Below, piece by piece: positions 51,525-60,316 of a stretch of 64,000 nucleotides of DNA (positions within the stretch are counted from its first letter, which is position 1; every line of letters starts with the position of its first letter). The stretch covers positions 89,670-153,669 of the IMG/VR virus record IMGVR_UViG_3300032308_002775; one strand, 5' to 3'. The DNA comes from a virus. The position numbers and the translations under genes are program-made. Under the pieces are notes generated by a model that made no database searches, had not been told where the DNA came from, and saw nothing but the letters and a program-made list of their open reading frames with translations.

Positions 51525-52124
51525 ATGTACTTGTTCATGGACTGCGAAACGGGCGGCCTGGAGACCCACAACAGCCTGCTCACCGTGGCAGCGATCGTGG
51601 CAGATCGCAATTTCCAGCCTGTGCGCGGCGGCAACTCCGACGACACGCTTTACCTGGAGATTCGTCACCCGACGTACATCGTTACGCCCGAAGCGATCAC
51701 GATCAACAAGATCGACTTGATTCACCACAGCGCGCGCGGCTTGAAAGTCGACGACGCGCAGCAAAAATTTCTGGAGTTTATCCAACGCGGATACCAGATG
51801 AGCGGCGGCCGAAAGATGATTCCGGCTGGCCACAACCTCGCATTTGACCTGAACTTCATCTACGACCAGCTGATGTTTGAGAAGGAATGGCGCAAGTACG
51901 TGACCTACCCCGTACTCGACACGGCAATCCTGGCGCAGTTCTTCAACGCGTCAGGCGCGCTCAACTGCCGCTGCAACCTGGTCGAGGTTTGCGAGAACCT
52001 GGGCATTCCGTTGGAGAACGCGCACAACGCTATGGCTGATACAAAAGCGTGCCTGGCGCTGGCGCGGTACTTTGTCAACGTGACGCGACTAGAGCGCCCA
52101 GAATCAAGGCCTGCCGAGGTCTAA
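51525..52124 (+). CDS. DnaQ-like 3'-5' exonuclease (DEDDh)
   Basis: 199 residues from ATG 51525, GGAGGGG upstream. DCETGG at 6-11 gives D and E of motif I; HNLAFDLNFIYDQL gives the motif II D; NAHNAMADTKA gives H-x4-D of motif III. Length suits a stand-alone exonuclease/proofreader; substrates unknown. No polymerase in the window. Confidence 0.85.
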   Translation: MYLFMDCETGGLETHNSLLTVAAIVADRNFQPVRGGNSDDTLYLEIRHPTYIVTPEAITINKIDLIHHSARGLKVDDAQQKFLEFIQRGYQMSGGRKMIPAGHNLAFDLNFIYDQLMFEKEWRKYVTYPVLDTAILAQFFNASGALNCRCNLVEVCENLGIPLENAHNAMADTKACLALARYFVNVTRLERPESRPAEV

Positions 52125-52242
52125 AGCCGGTGTGCGGCTCGGCCCCCAAGTCGTGAGTGGGGCATAACCACGAAGCCAGTAGCGTATTTTTTCGTCTCGT
52201 ACGCGGACTGGAAGTCGTAACTAGGAAGGACCCTGTCGCGCG
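52125..52242 (+). other. Gene-free leader before the tRNA-like element
   Basis: Contains AGCCG-GTGTG-CGGCT near 52125-52139, a probable terminator hairpin, and GTGG-GGCATAA-CCAC near 52158-52172. No gene seen. Confidence 0.4.
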
Positions 52243-52297
52243 CGCCCCGAGCGCATTTGGTTGCGCTGAAATCCGGGTTCGACTCCCGGCGGGGCGT
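52243..52297 (+). ncRNA. tRNA-like element lacking the anticodon arm
   Basis: CGCCCCG (52243-52249) pairs with CGGGGCG (52290-52296), 7 bp. A D-arm-like AGCGC-ATTTGGTT-GCGCT with G-G in the loop and a T-arm CCGGG-TTCGACT-CCCGG with the conserved T-loop follow. Only GAAAT lies where the anticodon arm should be. It cannot decode, so it is a decayed tRNA, an att relic, or a tRNA mimic. Confidence 0.6.
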
Positions 52298-52321
52298 ATA
52301 GCCTCTAACCCTGGACGTAGC

Positions 52322-53131
52322 ATGAATCACGCGTTCTTCACCATCGCGCAGGACGAGATCGACCTGCTGCCCGTGTGGGTGGAACATTACCGGGCATACG
52401 CGCCTGAAGCTGAGTTGTACGTGCTCGATCACGACAGCATGGGCGACGCGTCGTATTACCTGGAGCAGATCAAGCGGGACGGCGTCCACGTCGTGCCAGT
52501 TCGCCACAGCGAGAGCTTCGACTACGACTGGCTCCGGCGGGTGGTCGAGCGTTTCCAAGAGTTTCTGCTTCAGAGCTTCGGCGCCGTCGGTTTCAGCGAG
52601 GTCGACGAGTTGCTTTTGCCCAGGCCCGGCGAGTATCAGACGCTCGGCGAGCTGATCGCGGATTACCCAAAGTCGGCGTTCATCAAGGCCACCGGCTACT
52701 GCGTCGTGCACAACCACCACGAAGAGCCGGACATGCGCTGGAATCAACCGATCTTGGCCCAGCGCCGCCACTGGTACAAGAGCGCCCGGTACTCGAAGGT
52801 CGCCGTGTCGAGGCTGCCGGTGTTCTACGCCGCGGGCTTTCACGGCGCCTACAACGTTCCGCCGAACGAGCCGCCCCATCCTGACCTGCTGTGTCTCCAC
52901 CTGCACCAGGCGGATTACAAGACGGCCCTGCGGCGCCACCAGCGCAACGCCGGGCGCGTGTGGTGCGGCCGGTTTCGGTTTTCCCCCGAGGGCGTTCACC
53001 AGCGGCTGGATAACCCGGCCGATTTGGAAAGATATCTATTGTGCGACCTGGACAATCCGACCGAGTACGCACAGCTGGTAGAGATTCCGCAGCTTGTCAA
53101 GGACGCCTACCGGGTATGTCTGCCCCTTTGA
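52322..53131 (+). CDS. GT2/GT92-like glycosyltransferase
   Basis: 269 residues from ATG 52322. FFTIAQDEIDLLPVWVEHYR is the typical start of GT92/GT2-type transferases; FSEVDELLLP near 100 is the DxD-like acidic motif in a hydrophobic strand; later HxHQADYK. Likely transfers a sugar to a lipid or protein. No Shine-Dalgarno of note. A GATATC site (53031) is read as ERYLL. Overlaps the next gene. Confidence 0.7.
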   Translation: MNHAFFTIAQDEIDLLPVWVEHYRAYAPEAELYVLDHDSMGDASYYLEQIKRDGVHVVPVRHSESFDYDWLRRVVERFQEFLLQSFGAVGFSEVDELLLPRPGEYQTLGELIADYPKSAFIKATGYCVVHNHHEEPDMRWNQPILAQRRHWYKSARYSKVAVSRLPVFYAAGFHGAYNVPPNEPPHPDLLCLHLHQADYKTALRRHQRNAGRVWCGRFRFSPEGVHQRLDNPADLERYLLCDLDNPTEYAQLVEIPQLVKDAYRVCLPL

Positions 53132-53907
53132 CTCTTTACGTCACGCACACGGACCGCCATCCGGCCGTTGCCGCGGACTTCGTCGCGGCAGCGCGCTGGA
53201 CTAGCCGCTATCCATGCAGGACGGTCGTCGTCGTCCCAGAAGGCAAACGCGAGCAGTACGAAAGTTGCGGCGCCGATCTGGTTTGTGAAAGCGACGTCGA
53301 GGGCGATTTTCGGTTCTATGCTGGGCTTTATCGTGCAATGCATGACGGCGTTGAGTTTGAGCAGGTAGTGTGTCTGCGCGACGACGGGATATTTCTCGGG
53401 CAGGGCGCCGACGAATACATCAACCGACTGTTCTACGAGGAATCTATTGAGTTTCTTGGGGTAGCGGATCGCCACTATTACGGCGAGAGCTTTTTGAAAC
53501 TCAGCGCATTTTTTTCAGAATGTCGCGTGCCGCACGATCGCTGGGATAAACCGCCTGCAACCTACACAGCCCATTCTGCGTTTTTGGCGTTGACAAATAA
53601 GACAGCGCGCGACCTGTATTATCGGCGGTTGCTTGTGCCGCCCAATTACAAAAGCTGGCATCTTCCCTTTGGCGCATATGCCACGTGGACATGTCAGTTG
53701 TTGCTGTTGCCGTACGTGCTGAAAGGCGCGATGGACCGACCGCATGCGCCGTTTTACGTTAACGACGGCTGGGGCGGCGCGTACAATACGCCGCCGTACC
53801 TGCTCCATCCGGGGGTGCTGTTATATTGGTCTTTGCGCCATGTCGCGGGCTACAGCGAGACTGAAACACGCGCCTGGTGCCGGTCGCGCAGGGAGGCCAA
53901 TTCATGA
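53116..53907 (+). CDS. Putative glycosyltransferase-like protein
   Basis: 263 residues from ATG 53116. EQVVCLRDDGIFLGQGADEY near 80 places acidic residues after a hydrophobic strand, as in GT-A enzymes; compare 1715-2422. Aromatic-rich C-terminal half (FYVNDGWGGAYNTPPYLLHP). Overlaps a GT gene upstream. Likely third member of the sugar pathway; assignment tentative. Confidence 0.5.
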   Translation: MSAPLTLYVTHTDRHPAVAADFVAAARWTSRYPCRTVVVVPEGKREQYESCGADLVCESDVEGDFRFYAGLYRAMHDGVEFEQVVCLRDDGIFLGQGADEYINRLFYEESIEFLGVADRHYYGESFLKLSAFFSECRVPHDRWDKPPATYTAHSAFLALTNKTARDLYYRRLLVPPNYKSWHLPFGAYATWTCQLLLLPYVLKGAMDRPHAPFYVNDGWGGAYNTPPYLLHPGVLLYWSLRHVAGYSETETRAWCRSRREANS

Positions 53908-54527
53908 ACGCCGACTTTCAACACATGTCGGTTGACGAGTTGCAGTTCGTGCGGCTTTACGCGCTGACGCTCAAGAAGCGGTACGACGAGTTCTTTAACG
54001 CTCTTCAACTAATGCGCAGCGAGATCGGCGTCAGATGTCCGGTGCGCGCCGCGATGCTTGCCCGCCAGCTTCACGAAATGGGCGCGGAGTTTGAATACGC
54101 CCTCGCGAGCCTGGCGACCAAACACAGCGCACGCGTGCGAACCGTGCCGAAAATACCCAGCGCATTGGAACTTGTGCAGCTGATCAAGGTTTCTTTCTTC
54201 AAGCTCGTCGAGCCGCCGGAAAATCCGCAGGAGTCTGGAGACGACAAAGGTTGGTTTTCAGGGCATCCGTTGGAGTGGGAGAACGCTTGGTACAAAATCC
54301 AGCCCAAGCATAAAAAAACGGACATTGGTCCGGCGCTCACAACGATGATGCAAGCATTCATGCAGCTGATGAATGAAAACGGCTCATTTAACATCACGTA
54401 CATTCCTGGTTTTCCCACCAAGAAGTTGCCGCCGTGGGCAAACGACACGCACCAGGACTACGAGGAAGAAGACTACGACGATGATGAAGACGACAACTAT
54501 GGTCCGGATTACGGCATTTCCTACTAG
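53904..54527 (+). CDS. Unknown protein with acidic tail
   Basis: 207 residues from ATG 53904, GGGAGG upstream. Helical N-terminal half; ends EEEDYDDDEDDNYGPD. No family. Confidence 0.6.
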   Translation: MNADFQHMSVDELQFVRLYALTLKKRYDEFFNALQLMRSEIGVRCPVRAAMLARQLHEMGAEFEYALASLATKHSARVRTVPKIPSALELVQLIKVSFFKLVEPPENPQESGDDKGWFSGHPLEWENAWYKIQPKHKKTDIGPALTTMMQAFMQLMNENGSFNITYIPGFPTKKLPPWANDTHQDYEEEDYDDDEDDNYGPDYGISY

Positions 54528-54536
54528 GAGCTTTGC

Positions 54537-55721
54537 GTGACGCCGCTGTTCGTGTTTACCGCCGACCTTCACCTGGAGGACGGCGCCTGGTCGACCCGAC
54601 CGAGCATTTATGGCGACGCGTATTACAGCTTCGCCCAGATCGTGGACTACTGCATCGAGAAGCGGCTGCCCCTAATCCTGGGCGGCGACGTGCTCGAGAA
54701 GAAGAGCAATTCCGCCCGCCCAATCGCCAAGCTGTGCGAAGGCTTGTCTCGGATGCAGCAGGCTGGCGCGCCGGTCTACTACATCCAGGGCAACCACGAG
54801 TACGACCGCAACGCGCCCTGGCTGTCGGTCCATCCCTGGCCGCAGCACATTCACAAGCAGACCGTGGATATCGCAGGCCATCCGGTCTACGGCCTGGACT
54901 GGCTGCCCCGCGGCGAGATCCAGGAGGCCTTCAAGGATGTGCCCGAGCGCACGCACATCCTGATCACGCACCAGGTCTGGGAGGACCTGATGAAGGGCCT
55001 GGGCCGCACCGAGTGCAGCATCGCTGACGTCCACAACGTCCGCACCGTGCTGGCTGGCGACTTTCACGTCACGACTACGGTCGAGGGCGTCAACGCCGAC
55101 GGCTTGCGCACCGAAATGCTTTCGCCCGGCTCGATCTGCATGCAGGACCTGGGCGAGTGCCCGACCAAGTACTTTTTTGTGATCAACCGCAAGGAAGAAG
55201 GCGGCTTCGAATTCGAGGCGCAGAAGCTGCGCACCCGCCCGTTCCTGAACTACGTGGTCAAAGATCAGGAGCTGCTAGACAGGCTTTGTGCCGGTGAGCT
55301 GGCGACGGCCATTGCCGAGGCGCAGGCGCAGTGCTCGAGTGCCGAACGCGTCCTGGGCATCGACAAGCCGATCGTCCGGATCAAATTCGACAAGCGGCTT
55401 CCCGACGCGTTCCTGCGGCTGACCACGGCCGTGGGCGACTTGGCGCACCTGTTCTGCGAGGCCCTGGCCGATAAGACCACGGCGCAGCAGACCAAGAACA
55501 ACAACCGCTCCGGCGCCCGCAACGACGTGCTGGCCGCCCTTTCCGACCTGCTTGGCGCAGACTCGGAGGAGTACAAACTAGCCGAGCGCCTGGTCCGGGC
55601 CGAAGATCCTGGCAAGGAGCTCGAGGCGTTTTTCAACGCGTTTTTCATCGAGGAGGTTCCCTGTGCAATTGTTGAGACTGGAAGTCCGGAATTGGGTACA
55701 CCATCGCCATCGGGTGTGTGA
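54537..55721 (+). CDS. Mre11/SbcD-like metallophosphoesterase
   Basis: 394 residues from GTG 54537. TADLHLED (D10, H12), GGDVLE (D51), GNHEYD (85-90), THQ near 146 and GDFH near 175 are the metal ligands of the calcineurin-like nuclease fold. C-terminal 200 residues form a cap. Overlaps the Rad50-like gene, matching SbcD/SbcC order. Together they trim hairpins and DNA ends during recombination-linked replication (as gp47/gp46 in T4). Confidence 0.88.
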   Translation: MTPLFVFTADLHLEDGAWSTRPSIYGDAYYSFAQIVDYCIEKRLPLILGGDVLEKKSNSARPIAKLCEGLSRMQQAGAPVYYIQGNHEYDRNAPWLSVHPWPQHIHKQTVDIAGHPVYGLDWLPRGEIQEAFKDVPERTHILITHQVWEDLMKGLGRTECSIADVHNVRTVLAGDFHVTTTVEGVNADGLRTEMLSPGSICMQDLGECPTKYFFVINRKEEGGFEFEAQKLRTRPFLNYVVKDQELLDRLCAGELATAIAEAQAQCSSAERVLGIDKPIVRIKFDKRLPDAFLRLTTAVGDLAHLFCEALADKTTAQQTKNNNRSGARNDVLAALSDLLGADSEEYKLAERLVRAEDPGKELEAFFNAFFIEEVPCAIVETGSPELGTPSPSGV

Positions 55722-57819
55722 GTTCACCCGCGGCCTGGTGGCCATTCTGGGCGAGAACGGTTCCGGCAAGAGCAGCCTCTTCGGCGCGCTGAAGTGGCTG
55801 CTTACCGGCGAGAATCCCAACTACGGCGTCAAGGCCGACAACGTCAGCCAGTACGCCAAGGAAGGCGAGCCCGCCTTCGCCACGCTGGAGTTCGAGCACT
55901 CCGGCCATATTGCCGTTGTTACACGGCACCTGCTGCCCGCCAACGAGCAGTCCACGTTCACGTTGGACGGCGTCGAGAAGGCCCGCGGCGACAAGGCCGT
56001 GACCAAGGCCATCGAGGAGCTGCTTGGAGTGGACTCAAAGTTTATTTCGCGGTTCATCATCGTCGGCCAGACCGAGATCTTCTCGTTTATCGATGACAGC
56101 CAGACTGAGACCGACAAGTTCTTCCAGCGGCTGTTCAACACGGCCAAGGCCGACAAGTGCCAGGACGCGCTGGGCAAGAACCTGTCAAAGATATCTATTC
56201 CCGAGGTGCTCACACCGTCCAGCCAGTTGCAGGCCGCCTGCGACGCCGCGGCGGCCGAGGTCGCCGAAATCGACAAGCAGCTTGCCGGGTTGCCTTCAAT
56301 GGAAACGTACTTCGAGCTGCAGAAGAACGATCAGGCGATCATCCAAGATTGGGAAGCCCGTGAACGCGCCGGGACTGAGCTGGCCAAGATCGACAGTGAC
56401 AAGGCGACGCTTGCCAAGCAGCTTGCCGCGGCGCAGGAGGAGCGCGATCGGCACAAGGCGGACATCGCGGCGCTCGATGATGCTTCGGACGGCCAGGAAG
56501 AGTCGATCACTGCCGCCCGGACAGCTCTGGGCCACTGGCAGAGCTACAAGTCGGTGGCAACGGCCAAAGAACGCCTTCAAAAGAGCCGCGGCGAGCTGGC
56601 CGCCCAGCGGGCTGCCAACCCAAAGCCAACACCGCCAGACGAGACGGAATTGAATTTGGCGCTGCAGGAGAATCAGCAGGTTTCGCACGCGCTTGCGAAA
56701 GCCGACAGTTTCGTGCAGACATTTTCGCGCGAAGGCGTGGCGGAGTGCCCCACTTGTCACACCCCCAGCGCCAACCTGCAGGCTCATCTAGAAGAGCAGC
56801 GCGCCGCCCTGGAAAACCTGCGGCGGGAACGCGACCAGCTCACGGCGCAGCTGGAGGCTTTTACTCAGCAACAAAAACTCTGCGCGGCCTGGGAAAAACT
56901 TAACGCGGAGCTGGATGGTCGGGAGCGACAGCTTGCCGATGCCGAGACCAAGCTTCAGGACGTGACGCCTCCAGCGCTCTCGGAGGACGAGCTGTCGCAG
57001 ACGGTCACGGACTACGATTCTTTCCAAAAAGCGCGACAGGCGCTCGCCCCGCTCCTGCAGGCGGCGGCGTCCAAATGCGACCGCCTGGAAGGGCAGCTCG
57101 CGGCGCTGCGAGACCGTCACGCAGAGCTCTCCGAGCAAATCGAACAGTCCACTGTCACCCAGGCCGACGTTCATCAGGCTCGCGCGCGGTTGGAGCAATT
57201 GAGCGCGCTGCTCGCCGAACGTGAACAACTCGCGCAATCTCGCAGCGAGTCGCTCTGGCGGCAGCGGGACGCACAGCGCACGCTCGAACAGGCGCAGGCC
57301 GACGAGCAAAAGGCTGCTCAACTGCGCACCTGGGTGGAGCGAGCAGAACGTACTCGCGAGGCACTCAAGAACGCGCCACGGCTCGTCGCCCAGCGCAATT
57401 TGCAGCGATTGGAAGCCTCGATTAACGAGCTTCTGCGAATTTTCCAAGTAAACTTTCAAATCAAGGTTGCCGAAGATGGCACACCAACCTTCATCGCCGA
57501 GTTCTACGACGGGCGGCGCCAAGTCGCGCAACGATTGTCCATCGGACAGAAAACAGTCCTGGCACTTGCGTTTCGAGTCGCCGTCAATGCGCAGTTTGCC
57601 GAAGAAATCGGTCTACTGGCGCTGGACGAGCCGACTGCTTCGCTGGATAGTCCGCGCATCCAAGCGCTTGCTCCCGTACTAGAGAAACTGCGGGAGTTGT
57701 CTACCGCGAAGGGCTTGCAATGCCTTCTGGTGACGCACGCGGCTAGTTTGTCTAACCTATTCGAGTCAGCTATTGAACTCGAGCCGCCGGAACTGCGACA
57801 TGCCAGCACAAACGGATGA
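55663..57819 (+). CDS. Rad50/SbcC-like SMC ATPase with zinc hook
   Basis: 718 residues from GTG 55663, AGGAGG upstream. Walker A GENGSGKS (30-37), long coiled coils (about 190-590) around a zinc hook CPTC (about 362-365), signature LSIGQK (about 625; canonical is LSGGE/Q), Walker B LLALDEPT, D-loop ASLD and a final THA H-loop. Works with the upstream nuclease. A GATATC site (56190) is read as SKISIP. Short coiled coils like T4 gp46 support a phage type. Confidence 0.9.
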   Translation: MQLLRLEVRNWVHHRHRVCEFTRGLVAILGENGSGKSSLFGALKWLLTGENPNYGVKADNVSQYAKEGEPAFATLEFEHSGHIAVVTRHLLPANEQSTFTLDGVEKARGDKAVTKAIEELLGVDSKFISRFIIVGQTEIFSFIDDSQTETDKFFQRLFNTAKADKCQDALGKNLSKISIPEVLTPSSQLQAACDAAAAEVAEIDKQLAGLPSMETYFELQKNDQAIIQDWEARERAGTELAKIDSDKATLAKQLAAAQEERDRHKADIAALDDASDGQEESITAARTALGHWQSYKSVATAKERLQKSRGELAAQRAANPKPTPPDETELNLALQENQQVSHALAKADSFVQTFSREGVAECPTCHTPSANLQAHLEEQRAALENLRRERDQLTAQLEAFTQQQKLCAAWEKLNAELDGRERQLADAETKLQDVTPPALSEDELSQTVTDYDSFQKARQALAPLLQAAASKCDRLEGQLAALRDRHAELSEQIEQSTVTQADVHQARARLEQLSALLAEREQLAQSRSESLWRQRDAQRTLEQAQADEQKAAQLRTWVERAERTREALKNAPRLVAQRNLQRLEASINELLRIFQVNFQIKVAEDGTPTFIAEFYDGRRQVAQRLSIGQKTVLALAFRVAVNAQFAEEIGLLALDEPTASLDSPRIQALAPVLEKLRELSTAKGLQCLLVTHAASLSNLFESAIELEPPELRHASTNG

Positions 57820-58738
57820 AACCGCGATCAAACTACATACCGCCAAGGATGGCAAGGTGTGGTATGCCGCAAGTATTAACACGGCGCAAAACTCGGGCCA
57901 GATCTTGGACGCGTTCTTGCTTTCTCCCGTAGTTAACGGGACGGGGCTGCGCGTCCGGATTCTGGGCGTGCCGCAAAATGCCGAGTTAATCACGGCGATG
58001 TATTTGCGGCGGCACAAAAGCGAAGTTGTGTCGATCGAGGTCGCCGGGCCGAATATTTGCGAGTCACCCGAAGAACTTGACGATCCCGAGACCGTGCTTT
58101 TTCGGATGCGCTCCACGGCGCTGACCAGCGCTTGCGGCGGCTGGCACCAGGTGAGCGAGGCTGACTATTTGACCTATGCGTTGATCGGGCGGCTCAATCG
58201 GACCGGCAACACGTTCGATTCGGTGACCACGACCTATTTTCGCGCTCATCCGGTGCATCGTGCGCTTTCGTACATCCCGACGCTTTCGTGGGCTCACGCC
58301 GCGCAGGTTATGAAGCTGGTCGTGGATCCGCGTTGGTACGTAGACCGCCGCGCTCCGGAACGCCAGGGAAAGCTCGAACTGTTTATGGGTTTGACGCCCG
58401 CAACGCAAAAACGCGTGTCGGACGCGACAAAGCTTTTGGTCCGGCCGCGTGAGCTGCGCTGTTCAGCCGTGTTGGAAGCCTGGAAAACACGGCATCCTGG
58501 CGCCGTGGATCTCGCGGATCCGCGCAATTTCCTGTATCGGATTCACAAGGCCGCTGGATCTGGTATCAAGGGCGACCTGCGAGCCAGCCAGGCCTTCCTG
58601 CGCTACCTGCGCTACAACTGGCTTGACGCAGCCGACCGCCGAAAGGGCGCCAAGGATGGTCTGTTCGCGCCGGACTTGTTCTTCAAAACGCCGACCGAGC
58701 GCGAAACTTACGAGAGGTACATGAATGACGTTACCTGA
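57800..58738 (+). CDS. Unknown protein in the replication operon
   Basis: 312 residues from ATG 57800 inside the Rad50 gene's end. Beta-rich start, basic helical middle (KRVSDATKLLVRPRELR), and C-terminal LRYLRYNWLDAADRRKGAK. No catalytic motif. Position suggests replication/recombination. Confidence 0.6.
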   Translation: MPAQTDETAIKLHTAKDGKVWYAASINTAQNSGQILDAFLLSPVVNGTGLRVRILGVPQNAELITAMYLRRHKSEVVSIEVAGPNICESPEELDDPETVLFRMRSTALTSACGGWHQVSEADYLTYALIGRLNRTGNTFDSVTTTYFRAHPVHRALSYIPTLSWAHAAQVMKLVVDPRWYVDRRAPERQGKLELFMGLTPATQKRVSDATKLLVRPRELRCSAVLEAWKTRHPGAVDLADPRNFLYRIHKAAGSGIKGDLRASQAFLRYLRYNWLDAADRRKGAKDGLFAPDLFFKTPTERETYERYMNDVT

Positions 58739-59168
58739 CGAGCGCACCCGGGCCGTTATCGCGGCGCATGAGTTCCTGACGCGGCTGGGCAGCCCCTACA
58801 ACAAGAACGGCATCAAGAAGATTCCCAAGGCCGTGCGCGAAGAGGCCCTAAACATCCTGCGGCACTTCCCGCGGCCGTATGACCTGCATGCGGCGGCCCA
58901 GTGCGCGCCGGACGTGTTCGACGCGCAGACGGTGATGCGGCACGACGAGGAACAACAGCCCGCCGCCGTGGCCCCCGCGCCGCCCGACACGTCGTGGATG
59001 AACGCCGAAGAGCTTATGGTCGACCCGCCGAGTGGCTGGCGCTACGGGTTCCCCAAGATCTGGAACAGCGTCAAACACCCGGATATGCGGCAGTGGATGA
59101 TCGACAACGGATATCCCGAACACCTGGCACGGCAGGACCTTCCCGTGCGATTCATGTCGGTGGAATGA
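58725..59168 (+). CDS. BPSL0761-like protein
   Basis: 147 residues. MTLPDERTRAVIAAHEFLTR, KAVREEALNILRHFPRPYDL follow the BPSL0761 family; the C-terminal PSGWRYGFPKIWNSVKHP segment is a separate, phage-style block. Function unknown. Confidence 0.65.
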   Translation: MTLPDERTRAVIAAHEFLTRLGSPYNKNGIKKIPKAVREEALNILRHFPRPYDLHAAAQCAPDVFDAQTVMRHDEEQQPAAVAPAPPDTSWMNAEELMVDPPSGWRYGFPKIWNSVKHPDMRQWMIDNGYPEHLARQDLPVRFMSVE

Positions 59169-59311
59169 TGAGCTGGTTTGCTTGGTGGCGTTGCGGCCTG
59201 GCAGGTGTAATTCGGGGGGTGGCGTATTGTCTCGCGGCGCCTGCGTTGCTTGTGATGTTTGTTATTGAAATTATGACCGATATCGCTGATTGTTTGGACG
59301 CGCGCGATTAG
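59165..59311 (+). CDS. Small membrane peptide
   Basis: 48 residues from ATG 59165. A hydrophobic stretch GVIRGVAYCLAAPALLVMFV forms one TM helix. Overlaps the previous gene by ATGA. Confidence 0.55.
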   Translation: MMSWFAWWRCGLAGVIRGVAYCLAAPALLVMFVIEIMTDIADCLDARD

Positions 59312-59319
59312 GAGAAAAG

Positions 59320-59478
59320 ATGAGTAACATGACACTTGAAGATTTGCGGATATCGTTAAACAACTTTATGCCCGTAGGCTGCGAAATCGAACGGGCCGAC
59401 GACGGTGAAATCGTGATTCGCACCGGGCTGTGCGAAGTCAACGGCGAGTTGGTGCCTGTGGAGGCCGCAAATGAGTAA
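59320..59478 (+). CDS. Unknown small protein
   Basis: 52 residues from ATG 59320, AGGAGAA upstream. Beta-rich. Ends in overlap with the next gene. Confidence 0.55.
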   Translation: MSNMTLEDLRISLNNFMPVGCEIERADDGEIVIRTGLCEVNGELVPVEAANE

Positions 59479-59830
59479 CGATCAAGATGCGCGTTTGAAA
59501 GCGTTAGAGTCGCTTTCTGCGCTCGATCAGGAACTCGGTCTGGGCCAGTTCAAGTGGCCTCAAGACCGCGAGATTGACGGTTTGAAACTTGTCTGCACCT
59601 GCGGCGCCTGTCCGGAACAGTACGACGTATTCGACGGCGACACGCAGGTTGGCTATCTTCGACTGCGCCACGGCTGGTTTTACGCCGCCGTGCCCGATGT
59701 TTGCGGCGAAACCGTCTACGAATCGCACCCGCGCGGCGACGGCATCTTCGACGATGACGAACGCGACGCGCACCTGACCGAGGCCGTCAAGAAAATTCGC
59801 GAGTGGATGCAGCGAGCATGCAAGAACTAG
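59471..59830 (+). CDS. Unknown small protein with CTCGAC motif
   Basis: 119 residues. LKLVCTCGACPEQYDVF, then GYLRLRHGWFYAAVPD; a small-fold pattern seen in phages (zinc pair plus beta sheet). Function unknown. Confidence 0.6.
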   Translation: MSNDQDARLKALESLSALDQELGLGQFKWPQDREIDGLKLVCTCGACPEQYDVFDGDTQVGYLRLRHGWFYAAVPDVCGETVYESHPRGDGIFDDDERDAHLTEAVKKIREWMQRACKN

Positions 59831-60315
59831 CCGTCACCCTCCGCTTCAACCGGGTTTGCCTCGGAGCGGCCAAACGCCGTAAGCACGGCCAGGTCGTGTT
59901 CGCCTTCGAGCGCGACCCGAACGGGCGGGTGATGTTTCTGCCTAGCGCCTGGGCTAGCCTTTTGCGGTACGCCGCCAAGCTTGCCAACCGGCATCAGGCC
60001 GCGGTCAAGAAAATTGATCTGTGTCCGGTGGTGCGCGGCGAGCCGTGCAATGACTGGCGGCGCACCGTGGTCACCCAGGTCGGGCCGCAGCCCAAAAGCC
60101 ACTTCGTGGTTCACGAGGCGTTTCGTCCGGGCGACACAGCGACCATATCCGCGGTGTTACCAGACGACATCTCAGTTGCCGATTTTGAGCATCTGCTCAC
60201 TCTGATTGGCAAGTACAAGGGGTTTTCACCATTCAACAACGACAGCGAAAAGTATGGGACATTTGAGGTTGTTTCAATCGAGCCCGTCCCTGGACCAGGC
60301 CTCGACGCCAGTTAA
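59818..60315 (+). CDS. Conserved phage protein (widely distributed)
   Basis: 165 residues from ATG 59818. LRFNRVCLGAAKR, MFLPSAWASLLRYAAKL, HEAFRPGDTATISAVLPD and GKYKGFSPFNNDSEKYGTF follow a common phage family. Structure beta-rich. Function unknown. Confidence 0.7.
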   Translation: MQELAVTLRFNRVCLGAAKRRKHGQVVFAFERDPNGRVMFLPSAWASLLRYAAKLANRHQAAVKKIDLCPVVRGEPCNDWRRTVVTQVGPQPKSHFVVHEAFRPGDTATISAVLPDDISVADFEHLLTLIGKYKGFSPFNNDSEKYGTFEVVSIEPVPGPGLDAS

Positions 60316-60316
60316 C

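Noticed and set aside
52130-52242. Full tRNA with intron upstream of the tRNA-like element
   Set aside because: No second acceptor arm matches and the GGCATAA loop near 52164 lacks the U33 and the 5-bp stem of a real anticodon arm.
45628-52321. Integration attachment sites or integrase
   Set aside because: Despite a tRNA gene and a tRNA-like element, no integrase and no duplicated tRNA end were seen.
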